Shown here in pieces: positions 49,957 through 59,113 of a stretch of DNA of 64,000 nt. Under the pieces are notes generated by a model that did no database searches, had not been told where the DNA came from, and saw only the letters and a program-made list of their open reading frames with translations. Every line of letters begins with the position of its first letter. Within the stretch, counting starts at the first letter, position 1. The DNA lies in NCBI RefSeq assembly GCF_038622445.1, contig NZ_CP152019.1, positions 2,578,501-2,642,500 on the forward strand, written 5' to 3'. This stretch comes from Sporosarcina sp. FSL K6-1522 (GTDB lineage: Bacteria; Bacillota; Bacilli; Bacillales_A; Planococcaceae). The position numbers were made by a program, and so were the translations under genes.

Positions 49957-52590
49957 ATGAAAAAACAAACGTCATCGCAAATCCGTAACATGTTCTTAGA
50001 ATACTTTAAGGAAAAGGGACATAGTGTAGAGCCGTCTGCACCACTTGTTCCAATTGATGATGCATCGCTTTTATGGATTAATAGTGGTGTTGCGACATTA
50101 AAGAAATATTTTGATGGACGTGTCGTTCCGACAAATCCGCGGATTGTTAATGCACAAAAATCGATCCGTACAAATGACATTGAAAACGTTGGGAAAACAG
50201 CACGTCACCATACATTTTTTGAAATGCTTGGTAACTTTTCCATCGGAGATTACTTCAAAGAAGAAGCAATTATTCGTGCGTGGGAATTTCTAACGGATGC
50301 AAAATGGATTGGCTTTGATCCAGAACTATTGTCTATCACGGTTCATCCTGAAGACGAAGAGGCTTATGCAATTTGGCGCGATAAAATCGGCATTCCAGAA
50401 GAGCGGATTATCCGATTGGAAGGGAACTTCTGGGATATCGGAGAAGGTCCAAGCGGTCCGAACTCTGAAATCTTCTATGACCGAGGACCGGCATATGGCG
50501 ATGATTATTCAGATCCTGAACTGTATCCCGGCGGAGAAAATGAGCGCTACCTGGAAGTTTGGAACCTTGTATTCTCAGAGTTCAATCATAACCCGGATCA
50601 TACGTACACACCGCTTCCGAAAAAGAATATCGATACAGGTATGGGGCTAGAGCGTCTAGCTTCTATTATCCAAAATGTCCCAACGAACTTCGATACAGAT
50701 TTATTCATGCCGATTATGCATGCCATTGAACGGGTTTCAGGTGAAAAATACGGCGTAGATACACAGAAAGACACGGCATTCAAAGTCATTGCAGACCATA
50801 TCCGCACAGTGGCGTTTGCGATTGGAGATGGAGCATTGCCGTCCAATGAAGGTCGTGGCTACGTACTAAGAAGATTGCTACGCAGAGCCGTCCGTTTTGC
50901 GAAACAGCTCGGCATTAATGATCCATTCATGTACAATCTTGTGCCAGTAGTAGGGGAAATCATGAAGGATTTCTATCCGGAAGTGGACGACAAACAAGCT
51001 TTCATTATGAAAGTGATTAAAAATGAAGAAGAGCGTTTCCATGAAACATTGACGGAAGGCTTAGCGATTTTGTCAGGTGTTATTGATAATGCAAAATCAT
51101 CAGGCACATCTGTTGTTCCTGGAGCCGATGCATTTCGTTTGTATGACACATATGGCTTCCCATTCGAATTGACAGAGGAATTCGCGGAAGAGGCTGGAAT
51201 CGCTGTTGATCGGGCTGGTTTCGATGCAGAGATGGAAAATCAACGTCAACGTGCACGTGCGGCTCGTCAAGACGTTGACTCGATGCATGTTCAATCAGGT
51301 ATTCTTGGCGACATCCATGATGTGAGTGAATTTATTGGCTACGATCAATTGCAATGCGAAGCAACTGTTGTTGCGCTTTTACAGCAAGGGGTAGCAGTGG
51401 AGCAAGCATCTGAAGGGGACGAAATTCAGTTCATCCTCAATCGCACACCGTTCTATGCGGAAAGTGGCGGACAAGTAGCGGATAAAGGGACGATTAGTGG
51501 TGAGACTTTCATTGCAGATATCAAAGATGTGCAAAAAGCGCCAAACGGGCAAAACTTGCATACAGCGATTATCCGTTCAGGTGAATTGCTCAAAGGTGCG
51601 ACTGTTCATGCAGAAGTACAGCAAGAGGAGCGGAAGCTGACGATTCGTAACCATACGGCGACGCATTTATTGCACAAAGCATTGAAAGAAGTATTAGGTG
51701 AGCACGTCAACCAAGCCGGCTCTTATGTAGGGCCAGATCGTCTGCGCTTCGACTTCTCTCATTTTGGTCAGGTAACGAAAGAAGAATTGGAAACCATTGA
51801 ACAAATGGTGAATGAGCAAATTTGGCAAGATATCGCAGTAAACATTGCAGAAAAACCAATTGCCGAAGCGAAGGAAATGGGCGCAATGGCATTGTTCGGC
51901 GAAAAATACGGCGATATTGTTCGTGTCGTATCAGTAGGCGATTACTCGATTGAACTGTGCGGAGGCTGTCACGTCACATCGACATCCGTTATTGGTATGT
52001 TTAAACTCGTATCCGAGAGTGGAATCGGTGCGGGTACTCGTCGTATCGAGGCACTGACAGGCCAACAGGCTTTCCGTTCTTTTAAAGAGGAAGAAGCGAT
52101 GCTTGTTAGCGCGGCGGGGCTTTTGAAAGCGAACCCGAAAGATCTTGTGACGAAAATTGGGTCCGTGTTAGCGGATATGAAAGAATTACAGCGTGAAAAC
52201 GACTCGCTCGCTGCTAAGCTCGGCAATAGCCAAGTGGCAGACATTCTAGCAGCGGCACAGCAAATCAACGATGTCTCGGTCATCGCAGCGCGCGTTGATG
52301 TGAAAGATAATAACGGATTGCGTCAGATGATGGATGAAATGAAGCAAAAATTGTCGAAAGCTGTAATCGTTCTTGGAGCAGCAGCAGATGGCAAAGTCAT
52401 GCTCGTTTCAGGCGTAACGGAAGATTTGAAAACAGGGAACTATCATGCAGGCAAAATCGTCAGTCATGTTGCAGCGCAGTGTGATGGAAAAGGCGGCGGA
52501 CGACCTGATATGGCAATGGCTGGAGCAAAAGATGCGTCCAAACTTGATGAAGCGCTTCAATCCGTGTATGATTATGTCAAATCTGTTTAA
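49957..52590 (+). CDS. alaS: Alanyl-tRNA synthetase
   Basis: Class II core (residues 1-240), editing domain with [11 protein letters not shown] near 565 and [10 protein letters not shown] near 668, and a C-terminal DHHA1-type domain. About 877 aa. AAGGAGG is 7 bp before ATG 49957; the adjacent TTG at 49954 is too close. Confidence 0.98.
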   Translation: MKKQTSSQIRNMFLEYFKEKGHSVEPSAPLVPIDDASLLWINSGVATLKKYFDGRVVPTNPRIVNAQKSIRTNDIENVGKTARHHTFFEMLGNFSIGDYFKEEAIIRAWEFLTDAKWIGFDPELLSITVHPEDEEAYAIWRDKIGIPEERIIRLEGNFWDIGEGPSGPNSEIFYDRGPAYGDDYSDPELYPGGENERYLEVWNLVFSEFNHNPDHTYTPLPKKNIDTGMGLERLASIIQNVPTNFDTDLFMPIMHAIERVSGEKYGVDTQKDTAFKVIADHIRTVAFAIGDGALPSNEGRGYVLRRLLRRAVRFAKQLGINDPFMYNLVPVVGEIMKDFYPEVDDKQAFIMKVIKNEEERFHETLTEGLAILSGVIDNAKSSGTSVVPGADAFRLYDTYGFPFELTEEFAEEAGIAVDRAGFDAEMENQRQRARAARQDVDSMHVQSGILGDIHDVSEFIGYDQLQCEATVVALLQQGVAVEQASEGDEIQFILNRTPFYAESGGQVADKGTISGETFIADIKDVQKAPNGQNLHTAIIRSGELLKGATVHAEVQQEERKLTIRNHTATHLLHKALKEVLGEHVNQAGSYVGPDRLRFDFSHFGQVTKEELETIEQMVNEQIWQDIAVNIAEKPIAEAKEMGAMALFGEKYGDIVRVVSVGDYSIELCGGCHVTSTSVIGMFKLVSESGIGAGTRRIEALTGQQAFRSFKEEEAMLVSAAGLLKANPKDLVTKIGSVLADMKELQRENDSLAAKLGNSQVADILAAAQQINDVSVIAARVDVKDNNGLRQMMDEMKQKLSKAVIVLGAAADGKVMLVSGVTEDLKTGNYHAGKIVSHVAAQCDGKGGGRPDMAMAGAKDASKLDEALQSVYDYVKSV

Positions 52591-52679
52591 CCGAAATTGC
52601 AAATCGGGTATACTTATAGACGGAGTACAGGTACGATTCGATTTGTAAAAACGGATGATCTGAAAGCGGGGTGTCGATC

Positions 52680-52952
52680 ATGAATTCATACGACAAAACG
52701 ATGAAATTCAACTTTCCTGAAGAGTCGATGGAGCAGGAAGTGAAGCAGGTCATGCTTCATGTGCACAAGGCACTTGATGATAAGGGGTATAATCCAATCA
52801 ATCAGATTGTCGGTTATCTTCTATCAGGCGACCCAGCATATATACCACGTCATGAAGATGCACGCAATTCGATTCGGAAACTAGAACGGGACGAAATTCT
52901 TGAGGAACTCGTAAAGTTTTATATCCGTGAAAACGGAGGGAATATGGATTGA
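52680..52952 (+). CDS. IreB family regulatory phosphoprotein (YrzL)
   Basis: About 90 aa; the DUF965/IreB family is recognisable from [29 protein letters not shown] and [11 protein letters not shown]. In Enterococcus IreB is a substrate of the Ser/Thr kinase IreK and affects cephalosporin tolerance. ATG 52680 is preferred over GTG 52671, which lies too close to the AAGCGGGG element. It overlaps ruvX by 4 bp. Confidence 0.92.
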   Translation: MNSYDKTMKFNFPEESMEQEVKQVMLHVHKALDDKGYNPINQIVGYLLSGDPAYIPRHEDARNSIRKLERDEILEELVKFYIRENGGNMD

Positions 52953-53365
52953 GAACAATGGGATTAGATGTCGGGACCAAAACAGTCGGCATTGCGATTA
53001 GTGATGCACTTGGGTGGACAGCCCAAGGCATTGAAACGCTCAAGGTCGATGAGGGTGCCGGTCAGTTCGGCATAGAAAGAATTCAGCAACTCGTGAAAGA
53101 ATACGATGTAAATGGATTCGTAGTCGGATACCCCAAAAACATGAATAACACGATTGGACCGAGAGGGGAAGCATCTGAAAAGTATGCAGAACTGCTCAAA
53201 GAAACATTTGGTCTTCCCGTTATATTATGGGATGAGCGACTGACAACGATGGCTGCTGAGCGCGTGTTAATTGATGCAGATGTTAGCCGGAAAAAAAGAA
53301 AGACTGTAATCGATAAGATGGCAGCAATCATGATCCTGCAAGGGTATCTTGATTCAAAAAATTGA
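52949..53365 (+). CDS. ruvX: YqgF/RuvX Holliday-junction resolvase-like nuclease
   Basis: RNase H-fold protein implicated in pre-16S rRNA 5' processing. Starts [18 protein letters not shown] with a TTG codon; [14 protein letters not shown] and the final D-containing [13 protein letters not shown] are conserved. 138 aa. GGAGGG is 8 bp ahead. The alaS-ireB-ruvX-DUF1292 order matches Bacillus. Confidence 0.95.
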   Translation: MRTMGLDVGTKTVGIAISDALGWTAQGIETLKVDEGAGQFGIERIQQLVKEYDVNGFVVGYPKNMNNTIGPRGEASEKYAELLKETFGLPVILWDERLTTMAAERVLIDADVSRKKRKTVIDKMAAIMILQGYLDSKN

Positions 53366-53378
53366 TGAGGTGATTGGA

Positions 53379-53675
53379 ATGGTAGAGCACGGACAAGAAA
53401 CAATGACGATTGTAGATGAAAACGGAAATGAACACGTATGTGAAGTAATCTTCACATTTGACTCAGAAGACTTTGGTAAGTCGTATGTTCTTTATCACAT
53501 ACTAGGTCAAGATGATACAGATGATGAGGAAGTTGAAATTCATGCATCTGCATTCATCCCTTCTGAAGACAATCAAGATGGCGAATTAATGCCAATCGAA
53601 GATGATGCTGAGTGGGAAATGATCGAAGAAATGTTGAACACGTTCCTTGCAGAAGAGGACGAAGACGAAGAATAA
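53379..53675 (+). CDS. DUF1292 protein (YrzB)
   Basis: 98 aa, strongly acidic, with a C-terminus ending in EEDEDEE. Conserved after ruvX in Firmicutes; function unknown. ATG 53379 follows GAGGTGATTGG. Confidence 0.9.
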   Translation: MVEHGQETMTIVDENGNEHVCEVIFTFDSEDFGKSYVLYHILGQDDTDDEEVEIHASAFIPSEDNQDGELMPIEDDAEWEMIEEMLNTFLAEEDEDEE

Positions 53676-53689
53676 ACCATATGTGCACG

Positions 53690-53722
53690 GACGGGACGGT
53701 GCAGACCGTTCCGTCTTTCTTT
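53690..53722 (+). terminator. Intrinsic terminator after the DUF1292 gene
   Basis: GACGG-g-ACGGT / ACCGT-t-CCGTC stem with a 4-nt loop, then TTTCTTT. Confidence 0.85.
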
Positions 53723-53810
53723 GTGTTTTCCTTGGCTTTAGCAGGAGATCGCACAAGGGAATGGTACTAGTGCATCCCTGCGCTTTTCTTATTGAAAGAG
53801 GTGATTTAGT

Positions 53811-54941
53811 ATGGACAATGAGAATGGTTCAAAAAAAGAAGTCATGCTTGAGCGAATGACTGAAAAGAAAAAAGAAGTAAAAGTCGTTAGAAAAATCGTT
53901 TTTGGTATTGCATTGGTCGTTGTGCTTATTGGCTTAATCGGTGGATTTGCAACTTTTAACTATGTAACAGGGGCACTTGAACCGATGGATCCGAAATCGA
54001 AAAAAGTCATTCAAGTGGAGATTCCAATTGGCTCAGGCTTGAATGCAATCTCTGCAGAACTGCAAGAAAAAGGGATTATTAAAAATGCACGTATTTTTAA
54101 ATACTATGCGAAGTTTAACAATGAATCACAGTTTCAAGCGGGTACATATGGGCTAACAAAAGCAATGACACCAGATGAATTAATCCAAAGTTTGAAAACC
54201 GGAAAAGTATATCGCACACCTGTCTTTACGGTGGCTGTTCCTGAAGGATTGACTGTGCAGCAGATTGCTGACATTGTTGAAAAGCGTACGGGTCATACTG
54301 CAGAAGCTTTTCTTGCGTATATTAATGATCCAGAAACCATTGACTATTTGATGGGGAAATATCCACAACTTTTGACCGAGGATATTAAAGCGGAATCAGT
54401 TCGTTATCCTTTGGAAGGGTACTTATTCCCAGCGACCTATCCATTTTACGAGGATAAGCCATCCCTTGAAACGATTGTCGATTCAATGGTACAAGCAACA
54501 AATGTCAACGTGACACCTTACCTTGATTTCCTTGATCAGGAAGGAAAATCGGTTCATTGGCTATTGACATTTGCTTCTTTACTTGAAAAGGAAGCGACGG
54601 CACAATCAGATCGTGAAACGATTGCCAGTGTATTTTACAATCGCTTAAAAGTCGATATGCCTTTGCAGACGGATCCAACTGTTCTCTACGCACTTGGCGA
54701 ACATAAAGATCGCGTTCTCTATGCGGATTTAGAAATTGATAATCCATATAATACGTACAAAAATAAAGGACTACCACCAGGACCAATTGCTGGGGCCGGT
54801 GTGTCTTCGATCAAAGCCGTAGTGGATCCATCGAGGACTGATTATCTGTTCTTCTTAGCGGATAAAAAAGGAGTCAATCACTTCACGGATAATTATGATC
54901 AGCACTTGGAAAATAAGAAGAAGTATATAGATGGACAATAA
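53811..54941 (+). CDS. mltG: Endolytic murein transglycosylase MltG
   Basis: Cuts nascent glycan strands near the membrane. A cytoplasmic N-terminus, one TM helix (about residues 29-50), a LysM-like segment and the YceG core with the catalytic glutamate in FASLLEKEA (about residue 262) and VFYNRLKVDMPLQTDPT. 376 aa. GAAAGAGGTG precedes ATG. Confidence 0.95.
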   Translation: MDNENGSKKEVMLERMTEKKKEVKVVRKIVFGIALVVVLIGLIGGFATFNYVTGALEPMDPKSKKVIQVEIPIGSGLNAISAELQEKGIIKNARIFKYYAKFNNESQFQAGTYGLTKAMTPDELIQSLKTGKVYRTPVFTVAVPEGLTVQQIADIVEKRTGHTAEAFLAYINDPETIDYLMGKYPQLLTEDIKAESVRYPLEGYLFPATYPFYEDKPSLETIVDSMVQATNVNVTPYLDFLDQEGKSVHWLLTFASLLEKEATAQSDRETIASVFYNRLKVDMPLQTDPTVLYALGEHKDRVLYADLEIDNPYNTYKNKGLPPGPIAGAGVSSIKAVVDPSRTDYLFFLADKKGVNHFTDNYDQHLENKKKYIDGQ

Positions 54942-54964
54942 GGCAATGAACATGAAGGACTGGA

Positions 54965-55609
54965 GTGGGCAATTTGGACAACTATGATGCATATATTGCA
55001 AGCTTCGTAAAAGAAAAAGAGCCCTTCATCGAGGAGATGGAAAGGTACGCGGAAGATCAGTGTGTGCCCATCATGGATAGCGGCGGGATTGAAACATTTA
55101 TCGGTCTTTTACGCATTCAACGGCCGAAAAAAATTCTAGAACTTGGCAGTGCCATTGGCTATTCAGCAATACGGATTGCAGGGGCGTTGAAAGAATCAAC
55201 CATCGTGACTGTTGAGCGGGATCCCGCACGTTATCAGAAGGCATTCGACAATATTCAGCGGAGTGACTGTGCCGAGCGTATTCAAATCATTGAGGCGGAT
55301 GCGTTGTTGACAGAGGATCCTGCAATTTTTGAACAGACCTATGATGCATTGTTCATTGACGCAGCGAAAGGGCAATATCAACGCTTCTTTGAAAAATATG
55401 CATCAACTGTTGCTACTGGCGGTGTCATCTATTGCGATAATCTGTTCATGCATGGTATGGTATTGCTCGAAGCAAATGAAGTGCCGCGACGCAAGCGTAC
55501 GATGATTCGCAATTTGAAGGAATTTACGCGCTGGGTTATGGCACACCCCGATTTTGAAACAGCATTGCTCCCAGTAGGAGACGGACTGTTAATCGCGGTG
55601 AAAAAATAA
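54965..55609 (+). CDS. Class I SAM-dependent O-methyltransferase (YrrM-like)
   Basis: SAM-binding motif [14 protein letters not shown] near residue 57, [15 protein letters not shown] near 123 and IYCDNLF: the catechol-O-methyltransferase-like family. 214 aa with GTG 54965, or about 211 with TTG 54974. Conserved after mltG in Bacillus; substrate unknown (a tRNA 5-hydroxyuridine methyltransferase, TrmR, is described for this family in B. subtilis). Confidence 0.88.
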   Translation: MGNLDNYDAYIASFVKEKEPFIEEMERYAEDQCVPIMDSGGIETFIGLLRIQRPKKILELGSAIGYSAIRIAGALKESTIVTVERDPARYQKAFDNIQRSDCAERIQIIEADALLTEDPAIFEQTYDALFIDAAKGQYQRFFEKYASTVATGGVIYCDNLFMHGMVLLEANEVPRRKRTMIRNLKEFTRWVMAHPDFETALLPVGDGLLIAVKK

Positions 55610-55637
55610 GAAACAATCGATTGAGGAGAGTTTGAAG

Positions 55638-56276
55638 ATGAATTCAAGAAAACCTCTCGTCATCGGCATTGCTGGTGGTTCGGGATCTGGAAAGACGAGC
55701 GTTACACATGCAATCTATGACGTGTTTAAGGAGCATTCTGTTGTTGTCATTGAACAGGATTACTATTATAAAGACCAGTCCCATCTAGTATTTGAAGAGC
55801 GTCTAGCAACTAATTATGACCATCCGTTGGCATTCGATACGGATTTGCTCATTCAACATGTTGGGCGGCTACTCGAGCGGGAAACGATTGAAAAACCTGT
55901 CTACGATTATTCGCTGCACACAAGGTCAGACGAGACGGTTGTCATTGAGCCGCAAGATGTTATCATTTTAGAAGGGATTTTGGTCCTTGAAGATGAGCGG
56001 CTACGTGAGCTGATGGATATTAAGTTATTCGTTGATACGGATGCGGATTTGCGCATTATTCGTCGCATTATGCGGGACATTAATGAGCGTGGTAGAACAA
56101 TCGAGTCAGTGATTGATCAATATATGTCCGTTGTTCGCCCAATGCATAATCAATTCATCGAGCCAACGAAGAGATATGCGGATATTATTATTCCAGAAGG
56201 CGGACAGAATGAAGTCGCGATTGACCTAATGGTTACAAAAATAAAAACAATTCTTGAATCTGGCACGAAACTGTAA
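55638..56276 (+). CDS. udk: Uridine kinase
   Basis: Phosphorylates uridine/cytidine for salvage. P-loop [15 protein letters not shown] near residue 15; [10 protein letters not shown] and [12 protein letters not shown] follow. 212 aa. GAGGAGA is about 9 bp before ATG 55638. The U32 peptidase genes that lie before udk in B. subtilis are absent. Confidence 0.96.
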   Translation: MNSRKPLVIGIAGGSGSGKTSVTHAIYDVFKEHSVVVIEQDYYYKDQSHLVFEERLATNYDHPLAFDTDLLIQHVGRLLERETIEKPVYDYSLHTRSDETVVIEPQDVIILEGILVLEDERLRELMDIKLFVDTDADLRIIRRIMRDINERGRTIESVIDQYMSVVRPMHNQFIEPTKRYADIIIPEGGQNEVAIDLMVTKIKTILESGTKL

Positions 56277-56309
56277 TATGATGATGACATAATAATTCAA
56301 TAAAGATGA

Positions 56310-56355
56310 AAACTATGTCGCATACCTCTTGTAGGAGCGGCATAGTATTTTTATG
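56310..56355 (+). terminator. Intrinsic terminator after udk
   Basis: ACTATGTCGC/GCGGCATAGT stem (one wobble), then ATTTTTAT. Confidence 0.85.
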
Positions 56356-56381
56356 AAGAGGAATATGAGGAGTGTTGTGAA

Positions 56382-56858
56382 ATGATTACTGAAAAGAAGT
56401 TTCCAATGACGGCAACAGGTAAACAAAAGCTTGAGGAAGAGCTTGAATTTTTGAAAACGGTTAAGCGTAAAGAAGTGGTTGAGCGTATTAAAATTGCTCG
56501 AAGCTACGGCGACCTATCGGAAAACTCCGAATACGATTCTGCGAAAGAAGATCAGGCTTTCCTAGAAGGTAAAATCTCAACGTTAGAATCAATGATCCGT
56601 AATGCGGTAATTATTACAGAAGACGAACTAAATACTGACGAAGTCCGCCTTGGGAAAACGGTTACATTTAAAGAACTACCGGACGGCGACGAAGAAACGT
56701 ATACGATTGTTGGTTCTGCAGAAGCGAATCCGCTGGAAGGTCTTATTTCAAATGATTCACCAATTGCCAAAGGCCTAATCGGTCGTTGTAAAGGTGACGA
56801 AGTGAAAATCGTAACACCGGGTGGAGAAATGTCGGTTACCATTCTTGAAATAAAATAA
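56382..56858 (+). CDS. greA: Transcription elongation factor GreA
   Basis: Rescues backtracked RNA polymerase. N-terminal coiled coil with [20 protein letters not shown] (acidic tip) and a C-terminal FKBP-like domain ending [20 protein letters not shown]. 158 aa. ATG in TGAAATGATTACTGAAAAG; the ribosome-binding site AGGAG is about 12 bp ahead. Confidence 0.98.
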   Translation: MITEKKFPMTATGKQKLEEELEFLKTVKRKEVVERIKIARSYGDLSENSEYDSAKEDQAFLEGKISTLESMIRNAVIITEDELNTDEVRLGKTVTFKELPDGDEETYTIVGSAEANPLEGLISNDSPIAKGLIGRCKGDEVKIVTPGGEMSVTILEIK

Positions 56859-56867
56859 CTCGATGTG

Positions 56868-56895
56868 CCGCCTTCTACATGAGGGCGGTTTTACT
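56868..56895 (+). terminator. Intrinsic terminator after greA
   Basis: CCGCC-t / g-GGCGG hairpin followed by TTTTACTCTTTTTC. Confidence 0.65.
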
Positions 56896-57000
56896 CTTTT
56901 TCTTAAGAAGGGATGCGCTTTTCTTATGAAACCTTTGCACTTGTCAATCGTCCAATAACAGATTGGCAAACTGACAAAATCGAAACGGAGTTGATTGCGT

Positions 57001-57687
57001 ATGAATGGACAAGACCCGGAGCTTTCAAGGGTAAGTCGTAAAAAAGGACGCAACCGTAAAGACAACATCTTGAACATTTTGATCGGCGTGGTCGTCATAT
57101 TGATTGTGATTACTGCATCCATCATATTTGCTGGAAACAATGATGGTGAACAGGTTAGTGATAAGGGTGCGGTGACAGAAGAAAATCGACCAAATGACAA
57201 CGATGATAAAAGTGATCCAAAGGATAAAGGACAAGAAGGTCCAGTTGTGGATGAAGACGAAGACGAAGACGTATCAGTAAAAGATGATGAACCAATAACG
57301 GATTCGATGGCGGATGAGGATAGTACTACAGAATCTGAAACGGTTACAAGTAGTCCATCAGATGATGCTGCTGTTGCGGAAACATTGGTTGATTCGTCAT
57401 GGCAACCGATTGGAACGACTCAAACGGGTAATCATGTATCACTTTATGACGGTACGTCTGTAGACTGGAATGAAAAGAAGCAAGCACTTGCCTATGCAAC
57501 GGGACTACCAGAAGATACAATGATTTTTTGGAAAATCAAAAATGGTGGGGATCCACAAAAATCCATCGGTATTGTTTCCTCACAAGATACAACGGAGAAA
57601 TACCGTGTCTACTTGGAATGGGTGGATGGAGAAGGATGGAAGCCTACGAAGATGGACGTGTTAACGACATTGGAAGGGCAAAAGTAA
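57001..57687 (+). CDS. YrrS-like DUF1510 membrane protein
   Basis: Basic N-terminus, one TM helix (about residues 22-44), a long acidic Asp/Glu/Ser linker (about 50-130) and a C-terminal DUF1510 domain (WQPIGTTQTGNH...DWNEKKQALAYATGL). About 228 aa. In B. subtilis YrrS is cotranscribed with a forespore penicillin-binding protein. ATG 57001 is preferred (GGAG 10 bp ahead). Confidence 0.85.
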   Translation: MNGQDPELSRVSRKKGRNRKDNILNILIGVVVILIVITASIIFAGNNDGEQVSDKGAVTEENRPNDNDDKSDPKDKGQEGPVVDEDEDEDVSVKDDEPITDSMADEDSTTESETVTSSPSDDAAVAETLVDSSWQPIGTTQTGNHVSLYDGTSVDWNEKKQALAYATGLPEDTMIFWKIKNGGDPQKSIGIVSSQDTTEKYRVYLEWVDGEGWKPTKMDVLTTLEGQK

Positions 57688-57740
57688 GCAATATATAGGT
57701 TGGACTTATGATTTGCACCCAATCTCCAGCGAAGGTGCCT

Positions 57741-57812
57741 TACATGCGGTAGCCAACCGAACAACGAAGGGTTCGGTTTGTATAATTTCTGTGTCCTTTG
57801 CAGAAATTATAC
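57741..57812 (-). repeat. Structured intergenic repeat, diverged fragment G
   Basis: Two stems of the family survive: AACCGAAC (57755-57762) / GTTCGGTT (57771-57778) and a ten-base ATAATTTCTG / CAGAAATTAT hairpin. The first stem carries a paired change relative to AATCGAAC/GTTCGATT in other copies. The rest of the gap up to mtnN shows nothing else clear. Confidence 0.72.
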
Positions 57813-57929
57813 AGAAAATGCAAAGGAGTAACTAGTTAGGTGGGAGGCATCCGCAAGCGCCAAGCGTTGTTGGGAAGTTTCTTTTGTTCAATGTATGATA
57901 GTTAAAAAGAAACCTGTGGAGGGAATTAG

Positions 57930-58622
57930 ATGAGAATCGCAGTAATTGGTGCAATGGAAGAAGAAGTAGAATTATTACGTAAAGAAATTGTTTCGGGCAA
58001 AGTAACAGTGGTAGCGGATTGTGAATTTATCGAAGGAGAAATTGGGCAACATACGGTGATCCTTGTGAAAAGCGGAATCGGTAAAGTCAATGCTGCCATT
58101 GCAACGACGTTATTATTGAATAATTATAAGCCTGATGTAGTCCTCAATACAGGATCTGCGGGTGGTTTCCAAACATCGCTAGAAGTCGGTACAGTCGTTA
58201 TTTCTGATGAAGTCCGACATCACGATGTCGATGTGACAGCATTTGGTTATGAGCATGGGCAAGTACCTGGTCAACCTGCTGCTTATGTTGCGGATGAAAA
58301 ATTAGTAACAATTGCACGTGCTGCGGTTGAAGAAATTGGCGAACATGCACATGCAACGGGACTTATCGCTTCGGGTGATGTCTTTATGAGTGATCCTGTA
58401 CGCGTTGAAAAAGTGCGAGAATTATTCCCAACGATGATTGCTGCAGAAATGGAAGCTTCGGCTGTTGCACAAGTATGTCATCAGTTTGGCACACCATTTG
58501 TTGTGATTCGTGCATTATCAGATATTGCAGGCAAAGAATCATCTATTAGTTTTGATGAATTTCTCCCGATTGCGGCACGCCATTCAACAGATATTGTTTT
58601 ACAAGCTATCTCGAAACTTTAA
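57930..58622 (+). CDS. mtnN: 5'-methylthioadenosine/S-adenosylhomocysteine nucleosidase
   Basis: Cleaves MTA and SAH in the methyl cycle. Starts [22 protein letters not shown] near residue 76, [10 protein letters not shown] near 172 and the catalytic aspartate in RALSDIAG near 197. 230 aa. GTGGAGGG precedes ATG. Confidence 0.97.
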   Translation: MRIAVIGAMEEEVELLRKEIVSGKVTVVADCEFIEGEIGQHTVILVKSGIGKVNAAIATTLLLNNYKPDVVLNTGSAGGFQTSLEVGTVVISDEVRHHDVDVTAFGYEHGQVPGQPAAYVADEKLVTIARAAVEEIGEHAHATGLIASGDVFMSDPVRVEKVRELFPTMIAAEMEASAVAQVCHQFGTPFVVIRALSDIAGKESSISFDEFLPIAARHSTDIVLQAISKL

Positions 58623-58689
58623 ACATTTCATGGTAAGATAGACGTAAGGGTCTTTTATTTTAAAGATGTTTTCAAGGAGGGAACCCACT

Positions 58690-58770
58690 ATGTTATATTT
58701 AATGGCTGGTACATTCGTTGGTACGGCAATCATCGCACTTATTATTGCACGTGAGGTTAGTGCAGACTGA
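58690..58770 (+). CDS. 26-residue single-pass membrane microprotein
   Basis: ATG with a strong AAGGAGGGA ribosome-binding site and a TGA stop, followed at once by an intrinsic terminator. The product is one hydrophobic helix (MLYLMAGTFVGTAIIALIIA) with a short REVSAD tail. I do not recognise the family. The good start signal and terminator argue for a real gene; the short length leaves doubt. Confidence 0.6.
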   Translation: MLYLMAGTFVGTAIIALIIAREVSAD

Positions 58771-58783
58771 GGCTGGATAAAAA

Positions 58784-58836
58784 GAGGCGTTTCCGATGTC
58801 GGGGGTCACTCCCGCATGGAAACGCCTTTTGATTTT
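58784..58836 (+). terminator. Intrinsic terminator after the micro-ORF
   Basis: AGGCGTTTCC/GGAAACGCCT outer stem with an inner GGGGGT/ACTCCC hairpin, then TTTTGATTTT. Confidence 0.9.
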
Positions 58837-58863
58837 CCAGACAAGGGAACGTTAGCTTTATTC

Positions 58864-58904
58864 ATGTCTAGCTCCAGGCGCCAGCCGCTTGGGTCATAAG
58901 CTGT
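58864..58904 (-). repeat. Short GC-rich 3'-end repeat, copy 3 (inverted)
   Basis: ATGTCTAGCTCCAGGCGCC is the reverse complement, with small changes, of the GGCGCTGGAGTCTAGACA end of the repeats after minD and apt. It continues into CCGCTTGGGTCATAAGC, a string common in Bacillales intergenic repeats. Confidence 0.6.
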
Positions 58905-58934
58905 TTCGGCTATGAGGCAAAGAACGCCTCTTCG

Positions 58935-58997
58935 TGCTTGCAGGATGCAGGTATGCAATCATTGCCGCAGGACGCGGCGGACTTAGATTGCCTTCCC
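58935..58997 (-). repeat. Structured intergenic repeat, condensed copy H1
   Basis: GCAATC (58955-58960) pairs with GATTGC (58986-58991), enclosing GCCGC-aggac-GCGGC (58964-58978). The central hairpins of full copies are deleted. A sister copy lies 110 bp downstream. Confidence 0.8.
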
Positions 58998-59044
58998 TAA
59001 ATCTAAATCATCTTATGCCTGTCGCGTCTTAGTGGGCGCCTAAC

Positions 59045-59112
59045 GCCTGGGCCTACAGGAAGTAGGTCATGCAGTCGTTGCCACAGGACGTGGCGATTTT
59101 AGACTGCTTTCC
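59045..59112 (-). repeat. Structured intergenic repeat, condensed copy H2
   Basis: CCTACAGGAAGTAGG, then GCAGTC (59071-59076) / GACTGC (59102-59107) enclosing GCCAC-aggac-GTGGC (59080-59094). Same condensed architecture as H1 but with paired base changes in both stems. It ends 1 bp from the sigK stop codon. Confidence 0.8.
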
Positions 59113-59113
59113 G

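Noticed and set aside
57025..57234. 69-aa minus-strand ORF opposite yrrS
   Set aside because: Shadow of the TM helix and acidic linker, with no start signal.
58840..59113. Remnant of a skin-type element next to sigK
   Set aside because: No recombinase or phage sequence is present; the region consists of terminator and repeat copies, and sigK is intact.
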